A DNA stretch of 64,000 nucleotides from Pilaira anomala (GCA_025716855.1 JAIXMQ010000079.1:41540-105539); one strand, 5' to 3'; counted from the first letter of the stretch, positions 38,488 to 50,352 are shown. The notes: generated by a model not told the origin, from the letters alone. Made by a program: numbers and translations.

Positions 38488-39125
38488 CCCTTCCCGTTAT
38501 TAAACATTAACTTAATTTAACAAAATAACAAAAATAATTATTCATTTTCATAAGAATTTCTTCTTTTCATGTTATTATATGTAATAAAAATTCTATACTT
38601 TTTATATGTATATAATATAATTATTTATAAAATCTATACTACTATTAAATTTTTCTAACTGAATCCTTTTATTCGAATTTCGATTATAGTTTATATAAAG
38701 ATATAAGGGTGTCTGTTTGTCTTACTTTCATATCCTCACTGGTTTTATCGTCGTATGTAATATCTTCGGACTTGAAAGTACACTTGTAAGAGACTTTTTG
38801 GAATTGTCTAATAAATAAATGTTTAAACAACTTGATTTATTCAAAGAACGTGAGCTTTGTTTTTACTAACCAATCAATAGCCAAAATATCATATTTCCTA
38901 TCTTGTATTACTTTACTTTTTTACTCCAAAATAATAATGGTGTTATTTTTTTTTTTTTTTTTTTTTTTTTTTGAAGTGAAGATAACTACACAAATTACTA
39001 TTTTCTATTTTTGCCAAGTGCCACGAAATATTTTAGAATACCGGTTCTTTAATAGCATTCATTATAAAATAAAGCGATCCCTTTCAATTTTTTTTTCTTT
39101 TATCATTAAAATTTTATTAGTTACA
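38488..39125. other. Gap between secreted genes B and C
   Basis: The 3' flank of gene B contains ATTAACTTAATTTAA, and a very similar ATTAACTTAAATTAA follows genes A and C, so the three share a downstream segment. A T-run of about 27 nt sits at 38946-38972. A frame open upstream of gene C into this gap is hydrophobic and AT-driven, and I do not include it in gene C. Confidence 0.6.
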
Positions 39126-40187
39126 ATGCATCTTTTAAAAGTTTTTGTAGCTTTCGTAAGTCTTTTCCATACCATTACTGCTGCCCCTAATGTTGCTGAT
39201 GGAACTTACTCTGCTACTATGATTAAAGGTACAACTTCTGCTATGGATCGTGTTTGCGTAAGAAGTAATAATCCCGGGTGTGTGACTGAATGTGGATATT
39301 TTGGGGATAGCAATGAAGTTTTAATGAGTGCTGCTGGTGGGTGTGGTCTTCCTATTGTTGTTTGGGCAGACTTGGTCGATGGTATGCATATGCTTACTCG
39401 CATTACTATATTTGATTCAGCTGTAGATAAAACTTTCAAATGTAATATTGCATCTATCAGTGCCTTGACACAATGGGTTTATATTTGTATCCCCCCTGTC
39501 GCCACCACCACTACCACTACTACCACCACTACCACTACTACTACTGTGGAACCAACAACTACTACTACTACTACTACTACAACTGTGGAACCAACAACAA
39601 CAACAACTACTACTACTACTACTACTGTGGAACCTACTACAACTACTACTACTGTGGAACCTACAACAACAACTACTACCACAACTACCGTGGAGCCTAC
39701 AACAACAACCACAACCACAACAACAACAACAACCACAACAACAACCACAACAACAACCACAACAACCACTGCTTCATCTTCTACTACCAGTTCTGCCCCC
39801 ACCTCTGCGCCTACTTGTATTGCTGGCTCTTACAATAAAAAGAAGGGTAATGGGCTCAAGAACTATTGCTGTAAGACAAGTGACGATTGTAAGGAGTCCT
39901 GTATCTCTGGAAAGTGTAACGGACCCATCAATTCCAGTACCTGTATCTCTGGCTCTTATGGCAAGAAGAAGGGTAATGGTCTCAAGAACTATTGCTGTAA
40001 AACTAGCAATGATTGCAAAGAATCATGTATCTCTGGAAAGTGTAACGAACCTATCAAAAAGCCTTCTACATGTATCTCTGGCTCCTACGGTAAAAATAAG
40101 GGAAATGGTCTCAAGAATTACTGTTGTAAGACTAGCGATGATTGTAAAGAATCATGTATCTCTGGAAAGTGTAACTCTCCTCGTTAA
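39126..40187 (+). CDS. Secreted modular protein C: head, poly-Thr stalk, three 6-Cys modules
   Basis: Single exon, 353 residues, starting at the ATG that opens a clear signal peptide (MHLLKVFVAFVSLFHTITAA); a longer upstream reading is rejected for that reason. The head resembles that of B (CVRSNNPGCVTECGYFG, then GGCGLPIVVWADLVDGMHML). A Thr stalk with VEPT units follows, then three Cys modules that are almost identical, in DNA as well, to modules of protein A: the segment from SSSTTSSAPTSAPTC onward matches A residue for residue until A gains two further modules. The high C-terminal identity with an unlike head suggests gene conversion or unequal exchange between A and C. Confidence 0.83.
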   Translation: MHLLKVFVAFVSLFHTITAAPNVADGTYSATMIKGTTSAMDRVCVRSNNPGCVTECGYFGDSNEVLMSAAGGCGLPIVVWADLVDGMHMLTRITIFDSAVDKTFKCNIASISALTQWVYICIPPVATTTTTTTTTTTTTTVEPTTTTTTTTTTVEPTTTTTTTTTTTVEPTTTTTTVEPTTTTTTTTTVEPTTTTTTTTTTTTTTTTTTTTTTTTASSSTTSSAPTSAPTCIAGSYNKKKGNGLKNYCCKTSDDCKESCISGKCNGPINSSTCISGSYGKKKGNGLKNYCCKTSNDCKESCISGKCNEPIKKPSTCISGSYGKNKGNGLKNYCCKTSDDCKESCISGKCNSPR

Positions 40188-40636
40188 ATATTAACTTAAA
40201 TTAACTCAATAAAAAACATTTTAATACCTACTAAGAAGAGACTCTTTTTTTTTTTTTTTGTGAACATTGATATGAGCAAAAAATATTCATTTATTTTTGT
40301 GATAGTCTTAAAGTTTACGATAATACAGTGCAGATATGTATTTGAAATAATTTTACAAAGTAATAGCATTTTCAAATCTTCAACTTACATAGACACCGAG
40401 ATTAGTATGATTGTGGCTCTAACGAAGATGTATATATATATATATATAAGAGGCAGGTATTTCTTTAGTATTTTTGTGTCGCAACTACTCATAGTCATGT
40501 ATATGTATAATTCATTCGTTTCTAATTACTACTTATATTTTCTTTTATTAATGTATAAGAGTAAAAATATGTTTTATTATACAATAGTATATCGCAGCTA
40601 ACATAATCATGTATAAATATATGTTACGATTTAGCA

Positions 40637-40831
40637 TTGTTCTACACAAAATATGTTATGAGAGTAAGCCGTGTGGTACAAATTTTAAAAAGGACTAATC
40701 CCAACTGTTTGATTCCAAGAAGATCTCGATCGGGAGTGTACATTTCGGCTCACTTCACACGAGGAAAGAAAGTTATTGTATCGGACATGAAGTTATCTTT
40801 TTTATTTGGCGATTTGCAAAAAGATCTTTAA
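40637..40831 (+). pseudogene. Relic of an unidentified gene, duplicated in inverted orientation
   Basis: A short frame containing RRSRSGVYISAHFTRGKKVI is recognisable, with stops in the corresponding minus-strand copy near 32780-32870. Conservation of a protein-like segment at two places, each about 500 bp behind a secreted-family gene, suggests it was once coding. No family is recognised. Confidence 0.35.
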
Positions 40832-43292
40832 TATTACTTTTCTCTGTTTTATTTTAGTATCCAAAAGAAAATTGAAAGACCAATGGTGGAGTTAATATAA
40901 CTGAGCATTTCTGAATTAAATAAAGGTTGGTGAACCTAGAAAAATTCCCAGAAGTTGGAAAAAGGATATTAATAACTTTTGATGATCTTCCAAAACAAAA
41001 GTTTGCTCCGAAAAAAGAAAGAGAAAGAAACAAGTGTAACATCGTATAACGTACCACAAAAAAAGTTAATTTTGACTCTGACAAATATTTCACGTGGGAA
41101 AACTTTAATCTATAAGAAAAACATGTCTTTGGTCTATTTTTTTTTCAGGAAAACAGAAAAGGAAGAACAACAAAAGTCATTGAGGGCTATGTTTTTCAGT
41201 ATAATTCATGATGATATATGTAAATAAAATTTTATTATTATTTAAATATAAAAGTAAACATAAAAACCAGAACAAGAGTTCATATTAACTTTATTTATTG
41301 ACAAAAGAAGCATTGACTCCTGTCATTACACTAAATGTGCTATATTTATAAACTCGATTTTATTATGGTATCACAAATGAGGGGGTTGAGGGGGGTCAAA
41401 TAGATTTGGCGTTTATTTTAGAGTTTATTTTTTGAATAACGCTTTCAGGTTTTAATCCGGTTTTATTGGCCATTTTCGAGTTTAGAAAGTCATCCAATAA
41501 TACACTTTAACTAATAATAAAATAAAATACATAACCAACGCCGATTCTGTTTGTTATTAAGCTCATTAGAAAAACAGATTTTGCTCAAATGTATGACAAA
41601 CTCTTTCTTCTATTACTGTCTTTGGAATTTTCAAATGAATTGAATTCCTTCCGTGATCTTACTTCCTACTAGTGCTGCTGATTTTCTTTTCTTAATGTTT
41701 ATGACAAAGATATAATTGACAAGCATTTGTACTGAGTGATTCAAACTATCTTATTTTACCTAGCACATAACTATTTTGTCGTCAACGGACCAACAAGATG
41801 ATCTAAATCAGAATTTTTAAGCTTAAACAGTTTTTCTTACTTTGAAAGATAAGTATGATATGATATAGTAGCACTACTACGAATGTTGTTTATATGTCAC
41901 AATTAGTTTGAGTCTGAAGCTATGGAGACTTCGAATACTACGATTAGTATTCTAGGCCCTCATTTTTATTTTGCTGTTTGTCAAATACAAATTACATGAG
42001 GTAGTTATGCACGCATCATGTCATTTTCATCAAACCATTTGAGTATAGTGACCAAAAAACACATACATTTTAAAGGAGATATTATAATATATATACAACA
42101 AGTATAAATGAAAAGTTTGATTTCTAATAATTGTTTACCTATGTACTTAGGCTCTCTCCTTTGTCTTTGAAAATAGTACTTTGAAAACTTGAAGTCAAAA
42201 TATATTTTAATAAGAATCCTCATTTAAAATCTCTCAAATTAAGTCTATGCGCCATGCTTTTTATTTATAAGGTTAAACTTTAGTGTCAGTCAATTTATTA
42301 TAAAAACTTTTTTATAAACTGTTCATGTACTCATAAATAATAAAAGAACGGAAGAGTTCCTCCGAGTATACAGAGCAAAAATCTATAATAAGCATTATTT
42401 TTAAAAAAGTATCGTGTAATCACGAGAATGAAGATGTTTTTACAATACTTTAATATGTCTGCTGATCAATATATAATAAACAATGCAACTGGTCTAGCAC
42501 CGTTGTTATAATGTATACTTTGTTTATATTCTAGAACTACGTAGATTCTAGGCTCTACCAATTGTCTTTAGGGGATAAAGTTTATTGTTATGCCCCCGTA
42601 CAGCAACGATGAGATCTGCTAATACTGATTATAAAATTGAAACCAACTAAAAAGCTCTAGCAAGTCAAATTTTTTTTATAAAAATCACTTATTTATTGAA
42701 GGTGACCAAATATCACAAAGTATTAGATATGTACATTACTTTCGGTGAGTGGTTACGTAGTAGTAGATGAATTTATTATAGTCAAGTTTGAATCACCTGA
42801 TTCAGGTTAACATCAATGGGCATATATCACCTGAGTTACATTTTCATTAGAATGTTTCATTTATTACCGCGACTCGAATGATTTCTACTGTTATCGATAC
42901 CATTACTTTAAGCTGATACAGGACCGATGAAGTTCATTAACTAAGCAAAAATAAAAAGCATAGAATGACTCCGTAGTTACTTATAATAGAATGCATTTGA
43001 ATTGAAGAGGTGGTGCTCACAATTATATGATGTGACAAATAATTTATGTCCAAATCATCATTCAACGAAACACACAGCTTTTTTTTTTTTTTTTTTTTTT
43101 TTTTAATACAAAACTTTTTAAAATTACGTTTTATGAACTATTTACGGTTAGAAAAGATCTATTATCAGAGAGCCTAGATTTGATAAATGTTGAAACCGGG
43201 TGAAAATAAGGGCTAAAATAAATTTCTGTATCATGCTGTTTAAAAAAGCTGAAATGCTATAAAGTATAATAGTCAAAGCGATTTATGAATCT

Positions 43293-43295
<3 letters not shown>

Positions 43296-43323
<28 letters not shown>
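43296..43323. repeat. CT dinucleotide microsatellite
   Basis: A pure (CT)14 run in a gene-poor region. Other dinucleotide runs occur at about 5419-5442 (CT), 17506-17529 (GA) and 51063-51100 (CA). Confidence 0.9.
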
Positions 43324-43326
<3 letters not shown>

Positions 43327-44147
43327 TAAAAATATGTAATTGAGCATATAATAGATTTATGATAAGTCATGAAATTCTAAATGCAAAAATAAAAATATGT
43401 ATGAAATTATCTACTAAGGATACTATTTACACATATACATACACATAGTTATCATTTTTATGTACACATACATATACATTTTGTTTTCTTCATTCCGATC
43501 GATGTATCGAGAACTTGTGAGTTATGCGATTTCATTGTTATATAATAATTCTCACTAAATATCAGTTTAATTTGATAGGAGCTGTGATCTATATTTTCTG
43601 CATTTATTTCTTTGAGCTAGCCATAAATAGTAATTTATCGCAATTTGTAAAAATATTATATATACTCGCTTGACTTTTTAGTGTTATTTTTCTCTCCCCT
43701 TTTTTTCATCTCTCTGTTTAAATTTTAAGGTTAATATTTTCATATAAGTCTAAATACATCACAACGTCATTTGGAATGGCTGAATAGTAAAGAAAAAAAA
43801 AAAGCGCATAATGCACTACATCTCAATGTTTTTTTTAGTGCAGTACTAGACTAATTATGTGGTGATCTTTTTTTTTTCTGTAATTCATTGAAATGTATGA
43901 CATAATTTGTTTAAAACTTCTAACATTCTTCAAGATCCTAATATTTTAACAAAAAAGGTAAAAAAAAAAATATTGAGATTACAATAGAGTGTTACATCTT
44001 TCCCAGCATAAAAAGAAATAGATGGGGGGAATCATCATGTACACAATTGAATGTCAGCGCACCTTACAGGGCAACAGGAGTACAATTATCTATTTTTCCT
44101 TTTTTTTTTCAAAAAAAAAATTTTGTTTTAATCTTATTTCGGTTGTC

Positions 44148-45551
44148 ATGCCTACCATGGAAGATGAGGGTCCTAATTACAGAGTATTGAGCATTCAATC
44201 ACATACGGTAAAACATATTTTTTTTTTATTTTTTTTTATTTCGTCATTAGTTTTAATATATATATATTTTTTTTTTACTTTTTTTTTTTTTTTAAATAAA
44301 TAAATAAAAAGGTATCTGGTTACTGTGGTAAAGTATAGATAATATGTATAAAAACAGAAAAAAAGCAATGACTTATACCATTAAAGGGAACAAGGCGGCA
44401 GTATTTCCACTTCAAACCCTCGGGTTCGATGTAGATATTTTAAATACGGTTCAATTTTCGAACCATACGGGTAAAAAAAAAAAAAAAAAAAAAATAGTAT
44501 TAAGTCATATTGATGAGTTGATCTAAAAAAATAAAGTTTAGGTTACCCATCTTGGACTGGCAGTAAAATGACAGCAGACCACGTACAAGAATTATTCGAT
44601 GGGTTGGAGGCAAATGGTTTAACAGAAGATTATACTCATGTTCTTACTGGTAAAAAAAAAAAAAATAATAATGATGATAATAGATGCATAGATAAAAATC
44701 CTGATCATATTATAAATATATAGGTTATATTGGAAATTACTCAATTTTGGAAAAGGTTGAATTGATGGTTCAAAAGTTAAAAGCCATCAATCCCAGCCTT
44801 ATTTACGGTAAAAGAGAGAGAAAAAAAAAATTTTTTTTTATATCTGTTATACTAAAAAAAAAAGAGACTATTAGTTTGCGATACAGTGATGGGAGACGAA
44901 GGCGCGTTGTATGTAGCACCTGAAATTGTTCCATTGTATAGAAATATTATGCGTTTTGTGGATGTAGTAACACCAAATCAATTTGAAGCAGAATTATTGT
45001 CAGAAATGAAAATCAAGTCATTATTAGATGCGAGTAGCGTAACTAAAAAGTTGCATACATTAGGTTCGCCTAATGTGATTATTACATCATTAACTGTACC
45101 ATTAAAGGACGTGCCAAAAGAAATTCATTCAGAAACGAGTAGCGATGAATCATTGTATTGTTTCACTAGTCAAATTTTACCCGATGGCACAATTGAACAA
45201 AATTTGATTTCTTTTCCTACTTATCCCGGTTACTTTACAGGTACAGGTGATTTATTTTCTTCCCTTGTGGTTGCTAGGTTACAGGAACAAATGAATACGT
45301 CAGATATACCTTCCTTGATAGAAGCAGCATACCGAGTTATCTGTAGTGTAAATGCAATTACAAAGAATACTTGGTTACATCAACAAAAGAAAGTTTTACT
45401 CGAGAAAACTCAAGGTATTAGATTAAAGCCTGATTCAGCTAAAGTAACTAGACAATGTGAATTACAATTGATTAAAGGCAAGAAAGAAATTGAAAATCCT
45501 GGACTTGTAGGTTCAGACATTGTAAAGAAAATTAGAATTTCTCAATTATAA
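44148..45551 (+). CDS. BUD16: Pyridoxal kinase
   Basis: Six exons (44148-44207, 44312-44327, 44387-44470, 44542-44649, 44724-44807, 44875-45551) join to 342 residues. It phosphorylates pyridoxal, pyridoxine and pyridoxamine in vitamin B6 salvage. Visible marks: [26 protein letters not shown] at the start (read in two parts across introns), [41 protein letters not shown] and the catalytic [12 protein letters not shown] in which the Asp acts as base. The second exon is only 16 nt, which automatic prediction could miss. An insert of about 25 residues ([14 protein letters not shown] area) separates two core strands. Start chosen at [15 protein letters not shown] is also possible. Confidence 0.92.
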
Positions 45552-45597
45552 ATTATAATAAATTGGAACCAATCAAATCTTTTATTAATAAGGTTGC

Positions 45598-45628
<31 letters not shown>

Positions 45629-45662
45629 CTTTTTTAAAAAAAAAGAAATTTTCTTATTTCTC

Positions 45663-46355
45663 ATGAGTACCTCATTACCCTTTACAGTACAAGACGATAT
45701 TGAAGCAAAAGAAAAATATGCATCTACACAACAAAAGGGATCGGGATCGCGTAGCTGTAGTTCCCGTAGGCTAAGAATATGGTTCTTATTAATTTTAGCT
45801 TCTTTGACGACACTTGGTTTGGTTACTTATTTTGGAAACTCGAATTTTATCAATTCAAGTCTTGTTGGTGCAGTAGAAGTAGATAACATGATTATAAATG
45901 AGGAACCTATTAGCTTAAAAAAAGAAATTGAACAACTTATAAAGGAGAATGATTTGATTGTATTTTCTAAAACGTATTGCCCGTAAGTGTTTATAATTGG
46001 TTATTTATTTATTAGAATCTAAATATATATATATATATATATATATGTACAGGTATTCTTTAAAAGCCAAAAGAATTCTAGGTACATACCAATTCAGTTC
46101 ACCACTAAAAGTAATTGAAGTAGATTTGAGAGGTATATAATAATAATAATAATAACAATAAGTTTTTTTTTTACTAAAGAAACAAAAATCTTAGATGACG
46201 ATTATCAGGTCAAGATGGTACTAAAAGAAATATCTGCAAGAGATACATTTCCAAACATATTTTTACTTGGAAAAACTTTAGGTGGCTCGGATGATCTAGA
46301 ATTATTACATGAAACTGGGAAACTAAAGAAATTGTTGAAAGACCTTACCATTTAG
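45663..46355 (+). CDS. Membrane-anchored glutaredoxin (Grx6/7-like)
   Basis: Three exons (45663-45982, 46053-46132, 46195-46355) give 186 residues. A short cytosolic tail is followed by a membrane segment (IWFLLILASLTTLGLVTYF) and a glutaredoxin domain with VFSKTYCPYS as active site, split by the first intron between the two codons after the cysteine, and TFPNIFLLGKTLGGSDDL as the glutathione-binding region. A single transmembrane helix before a glutaredoxin is the layout of yeast Grx6/Grx7 of the ER and Golgi. The site is CPYS with a single cysteine, so it should act as a monothiol enzyme with glutathione. The gene follows the pyridoxal kinase by about 110 bp in the same direction, separated by poly-A. 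Confidence 0.88.
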
Positions 46356-46457
46356 TTTCGATTTATTTAAACTCCGATTTTTATTATATAAATAAACATG
46401 AAAAAAAAAAAAAAGGAACCAAAAAAATTTTTTGTTCTTTTTTAATCATTCACAAAA

Positions 46458-47572
46458 ATGTGGCATCGTAGATCTTCTCGCACTAAACTTTTATCTATCC
46501 AATTACTGGAACCTATCATCTTTATCGGACAAGACCAGGATACTGCACCTGTTGTTCGAGGTATAATTCATGTCTTGCTGGAAAAGACAATGAAACTTCG
46601 AAATTTGAATATTCATATTCACGGTACAATTAAAATGCAAAGAAAGAAAGGTAGAGAGGTTTATATATATATATATATACATATGTGTACTAATAACAAT
46701 TAATAAAAGATTCTAAATTAGTTAACTCTGAAAATCAACTAGTTTCTGAAGATCTTTCACTTTCTGCTGCTTCTTTGACGGCTACAACAAATAAATTTCC
46801 ATTTGAAATGCCATTACCAGCTGGTATTCCCGAAACGGTCAAATCAGCAGATATTCAAGTTCAATATGTAATGACAGTTTCCATGGATTATACTAAACTT
46901 AATCAATCCAATTTACAACATGAACAAGCAACAAAGGATATTACTTTAGCTCGTCTACCAGATAATGATTTACTTCGATTACAACCTATTGAAAGACAAT
47001 TCTTAAACTGGTGTAAATATCGTATCACAATTGATAAAAAGACAGCAGCACTAGGATCTAGACTTCCTGTCAAAATAGAAATTAGTCCGCTTTTACCTGG
47101 ATTCAAATTAAAGCAAGTATTCTTACAACTATTAGAACGTCGTGCAGTCACAAAAAACAATATGGAGAAAACAAATCAATCTTGTTATTTTATTTATCCT
47201 TCAAAGAATTCTTTATTAACGATACCTTCAAAACCTATGACTCAATTTTGGCAAACATCTTGTTACTATCAATTACCCGATGATAAATTATCTCATTCAA
47301 CAATGGAATATTCTTCATTCAAGATATCACATTCCGTACTCGTTTCTTTAATCGTATCTGTACCAGATAAAGGAAAACAAGTAACAAAAACTATTTCTTA
47401 TCATGTAAATATTGATTTACTTTCACCTGATGTAAATGAATTGGATGAAAGAGAATATGTTAAATTACCTCCTTATAACTGTATCATGTCTGGTGAAGAA
47501 TTAGAAAAATTGAATAGATATGGTCTCGGTGTAGCTTATCCACCTTCTTATGAAGAATCTGTTATTGTTTAA
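46458..47572 (+). CDS. Arrestin-domain adaptor (alpha-arrestin/ART type)
   Basis: Two exons (46458-46650, 46710-47572) encode 351 residues. The beginning, SIQLLEPIIFIG followed by PVVRGIIHVLLEKTMKLRNL, is an arrestin N-domain edge, and FPFEMPLPAGIPETVKSADI followed by VQYVMTVSMDY is the conserved N-domain end. The C-domain contains RITIDKKTAALGSRLPVKI and a strand-rich tail. The C-terminus carries YPPSYEES, a PPxY motif of the kind bound by Rsp5/Nedd4 WW domains. Alpha-arrestins direct such ligases to plasma-membrane transporters; which cargo is unknown. The protein is shorter than most yeast ARTs. It is convergent with FANCL (stops 85 bp apart). Confidence 0.82.
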
Positions 47573-47657
47573 AAAAAAACTTATTCTTTATTTCTTGTAT
47601 ATATATTATAAAATTGCCTTGACGGTGATTTTCTATAACATATTTGTAAATAATAAA

Positions 47658-48969
47658 CTATTTTAGTATACATAAATATAACTTTACCTCATTACAATAA
47701 GGGCATTTTCCAAATAATACATTAAAACTCTGAGTTGTTGTTGGATTCGAACGTAACCACTATAATACATTTAGTCCCTTATTATGACATCATCCTTATT
47801 ATTATAAGTCTTTCTTACTTCATATAAGCAGACAGAGTGAAATCCTCTACCACATTTACAAATAGATTGAGGTAATTGATTATTTAAATTTAAAGAATAA
47901 CATATACCACATTCATTATCATTTGTATTTGTATAATCAATCTTTGATTGAACTTGAAACACATTTAAAAAGTTTTCATGTATATTTTCTTGTTTATTCC
48001 ATTCATAAGATTTCCAATTCTTTTTTAATTCTTGTACATTTTGTTGACTTCCAAAGAATCTTATATGTTTTGGTTTACTACCTTGTTGATAGTCTAATTC
48101 AAACTGAATGTATAATGAACAATGATTACCTAATGCAATACGTCTAAAAAAATCATTTCTCTTTGGTTGTTCTGGTTCAATTATATGCATTGATTTATCA
48201 AGATCATCTAAACAATTAAAAATCACTTGATATTTCTTGACAATCGTTTCATGTTCTTTTAAAAGTTGAATCATTGAATACTTTTCTGTCATTTCGTTTG
48301 GTAATTCACAGGATATATGAAGTGGTATAAATGGATACTCTGTTGGTACTATCACCTTTAATAAATGTTTCCGATTCCCATCATCCCTTTTTTTTTTTTA
48401 ATTGCATATTAGAACAATGTATGTATATAGTAGATCCTTATATATACCTCGTTTTAAATACAATTTCTTCCATCGTATCTGACATACTCTCAATACGATC
48501 AAATCCAACTTTAATCAATTCCGAATAGATACCCGAAAGGCGTTCAGACGTATACTGAAATCCACAATCACTTGTCAATGTTTCCTAAAGATAATAGTTC
48601 AACATCAAAATCCCTTATTTTCTATTTCATTTATCTATTTATACCAATATCTCCTTTAATTCACTTAAAAAAGACATAATATCTGTAGCCTGTTTTAACT
48701 TTATTTCAATCGTCTTCTTTTGTTGACAAACAAGTCGTTCAAATTCAGGCGAGCCAGCTAAATGGTGACCTAATTGCACTTGAATAAAATATTCTTCATT
48801 CTATGGAGGGAGGGGGAGAGGGTTTATCATTACTAGTAGTTCTCTCTCTATCTCATGTACAAATTTGTTTTTTTATTTTATTTTATTTTACATGAATAGG
48901 TAAAAACCCTTTATAAATCTTATTGTCTTCGTCAACAGGTACGATTAAAGGAAAAGGTACATTACTCAT
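47658..48969 (-). CDS. FANCL: FANCL-type E3 ubiquitin ligase
   Basis: Five exons (48969-48892, 48800-48645, 48584-48448, 48386-47819, 47759-47658) join to about 346 residues. The C-terminal RING is assembled across the last intron: ECGICYSLNLNNQLPQSICK, CGRGFHSVCLYEW, then LRSNPTTTQSFNVLFGKCPY and C. The LYEWLR and QSFN..FG.CPYC pattern is specific to FANCL. The middle has the double-RWD (URD) domain expected to bind the Fanconi substrates, and the N-terminal part an ELF-like domain. FANCL monoubiquitinates FANCD2-FANCI in DNA crosslink repair. The last residues after the RING (EVKLYLCILK) are unlike the animal end. The gene is divergent from the SANT gene, with 160 bp between starts. Confidence 0.87.
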
Positions 48970-49129
48970 TACTAAAAGTGTTATAATAATAATAAAAAAA
49001 AACGCGGTTTTAACAACAAATAGAAAACGCGACTTTTGGATTTTTTTAAAAGTCCTGTTTTTTATACACACTTTTTTATTTTTTTTTTTATTTTTTCTTC
49101 TTCTTTGAACTCAATTGATAGAACGCATA

Positions 49130-50193
49130 ATGTATTCAGCTAAACCACGTAGTATGACTGCAGGAGCACGTAATGTGCTTCGGTCAAACGATTCAGCAAG
49201 TCTATGGAACTGTACCTTATCACCTGGTTGGACTGACGATGAATCAGAAACGTTAAGAAAAGCTTTAATGAAATTTGGGATTGGTAATTGGGCAAAGATC
49301 ATTGAAAGTAATTGTCTACCTGGTAAAACCAATGCACAAATGAATCTTCAATTACAACGTTTATTAGGTCAACAAAGTACAGCTGGTAAAGTCTTTTTAC
49401 ACTTACACAGAAGTCGAATTTTTAATTTTTAAATTTTTTTTTTTTATATACATATAAGAATTTGCAAGTCTTCATATTGATCCTAAAGTAGTTGGAGCAA
49501 AAAATGCTAAAATTCAAGGACCACATATTAAACGAAAGAATAATTGTATTGTCAATACAGGTGGAAAGCTCTCTCGTGAGGAATTAAAAAGAAGAGTGAT
49601 CAGTAATAGAGAACAGTAAAGATATATATATATATATATATAAAAAGCTGAACTCCAAAAAAAAAGGGACTGATTTAATTTTTTTTTAATAGGTACCAAC
49701 TTCCCGAATCAGAATGGAAAGATATTGTTTTACCTAAAGTAGCCGATGTAAGTCATTGTTCTTTTTTTTAAAAAAAAAAGAAAGAAAGAAAATGATATTT
49801 AATATACATATATATATATAATAGCCTGTAGTGACACTGGAATTGAAAAAAGAAGATTTGAAACGTTTGAAATTAGAATTAGAAAAAGTACAAGAGTGTA
49901 TTGAAAAGATCAAAAATGCACACCCAACTCGTATTGATAAATTAAAGTCGACTTTACTATCTACATCGAATTCACCTAAAACAACACCTGGCACACCTAC
50001 ATCAGAACTTGTGGATATGTCTAAACCAATGGAAGATGAAGATTTACTTATGGCAATTGAGTTACAAAAAGAAGAAGATGCAAAGGGTATGTTTGATTTA
50101 GATATGGATGATGATGATGATGATGAAGAGGATGATTTCGGACATGCCAAGAAAAGAAAGGTTGCTAGTAAAAAAAAGGTTACACGTAAATAA
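49130..50193 (+). CDS. SANT/Myb-domain nuclear protein
   Basis: Four exons (49130-49385, 49459-49615, 49693-49747, 49825-50193) give 278 residues. A single SANT/Myb repeat lies near residues 30-80: SPGWTDDESETLRKALMKFG, then IGNWAKIIESNCLPGKT with the spaced Trp residues. A helical or coiled region follows (ELKKEDLKRLKLELEKVQEC), then an acidic Asp/Glu run and a basic C-terminus (KKRKVASKKKVTRK) that looks like a nuclear localisation signal. One Myb repeat with acidic and basic tails suggests a chromatin or DNA-binding factor; the precise family is not recognised. The start was set at the ATG rather than an upstream non-ATG codon. Confidence 0.75.
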
Positions 50194-50260
50194 TAAAGAA
50201 ACGCCTCACCAGCCTCAATTACAAGTTTTATTATTTGCTAAGCCAATTCGTATATAATTT

Positions 50261-50294
<34 letters not shown>

Positions 50295-50352
50295 CTTTTC
50301 CACTTTTTTTTTTTTTTATTTTATTTTTTTATTTCTATTTACTAAATATAAT

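Larger units (their letters stand above)
40188..44147. other. Gene-poor region of about 4 kb
   Basis: No credible multi-exon gene is visible. A 64-codon frame at 40637-40831 (NPNCLIPRRSRSGVYISAHF) is the counterpart of the remnant at 32780-32870 and looks like a gene relic. Frames near 40979-41227 may extend that relic but are broken by stops. The segment 41271-41303 repeats the TRS120 3' region. A T-run at 43078-43104 and a CT microsatellite at 43296-43323 are present. The remainder is AT-rich and unassigned. Confidence 0.5.

Noticed and set aside
38832..39125. N-terminal extension of secreted protein C by 98 codons
   Set aside because: It is AT-driven with a poly-Phe run, and a clear signal peptide begins at the internal ATG at 39126.
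33374..40000. Long poly-Val reading frames opposite the Thr stalks (for example 34017-34262, 37413-38297, 39479-39802)
   Set aside because: They are the reverse complement of ACN repeats and have no other protein character; shadows of the stalk sequence.
42005..42223. Short frame in the gene-poor region
   Set aside because: 72 codons of AT-biased composition with no recognisable motif or splice partners.
43296..43323. CT repeat as part of a promoter
   Set aside because: No gene start lies near it; treated as a microsatellite.
49115..49332. Minus-strand frame opposite the SANT domain exon
   Set aside because: Complement of the conserved Myb exon; no independent evidence.
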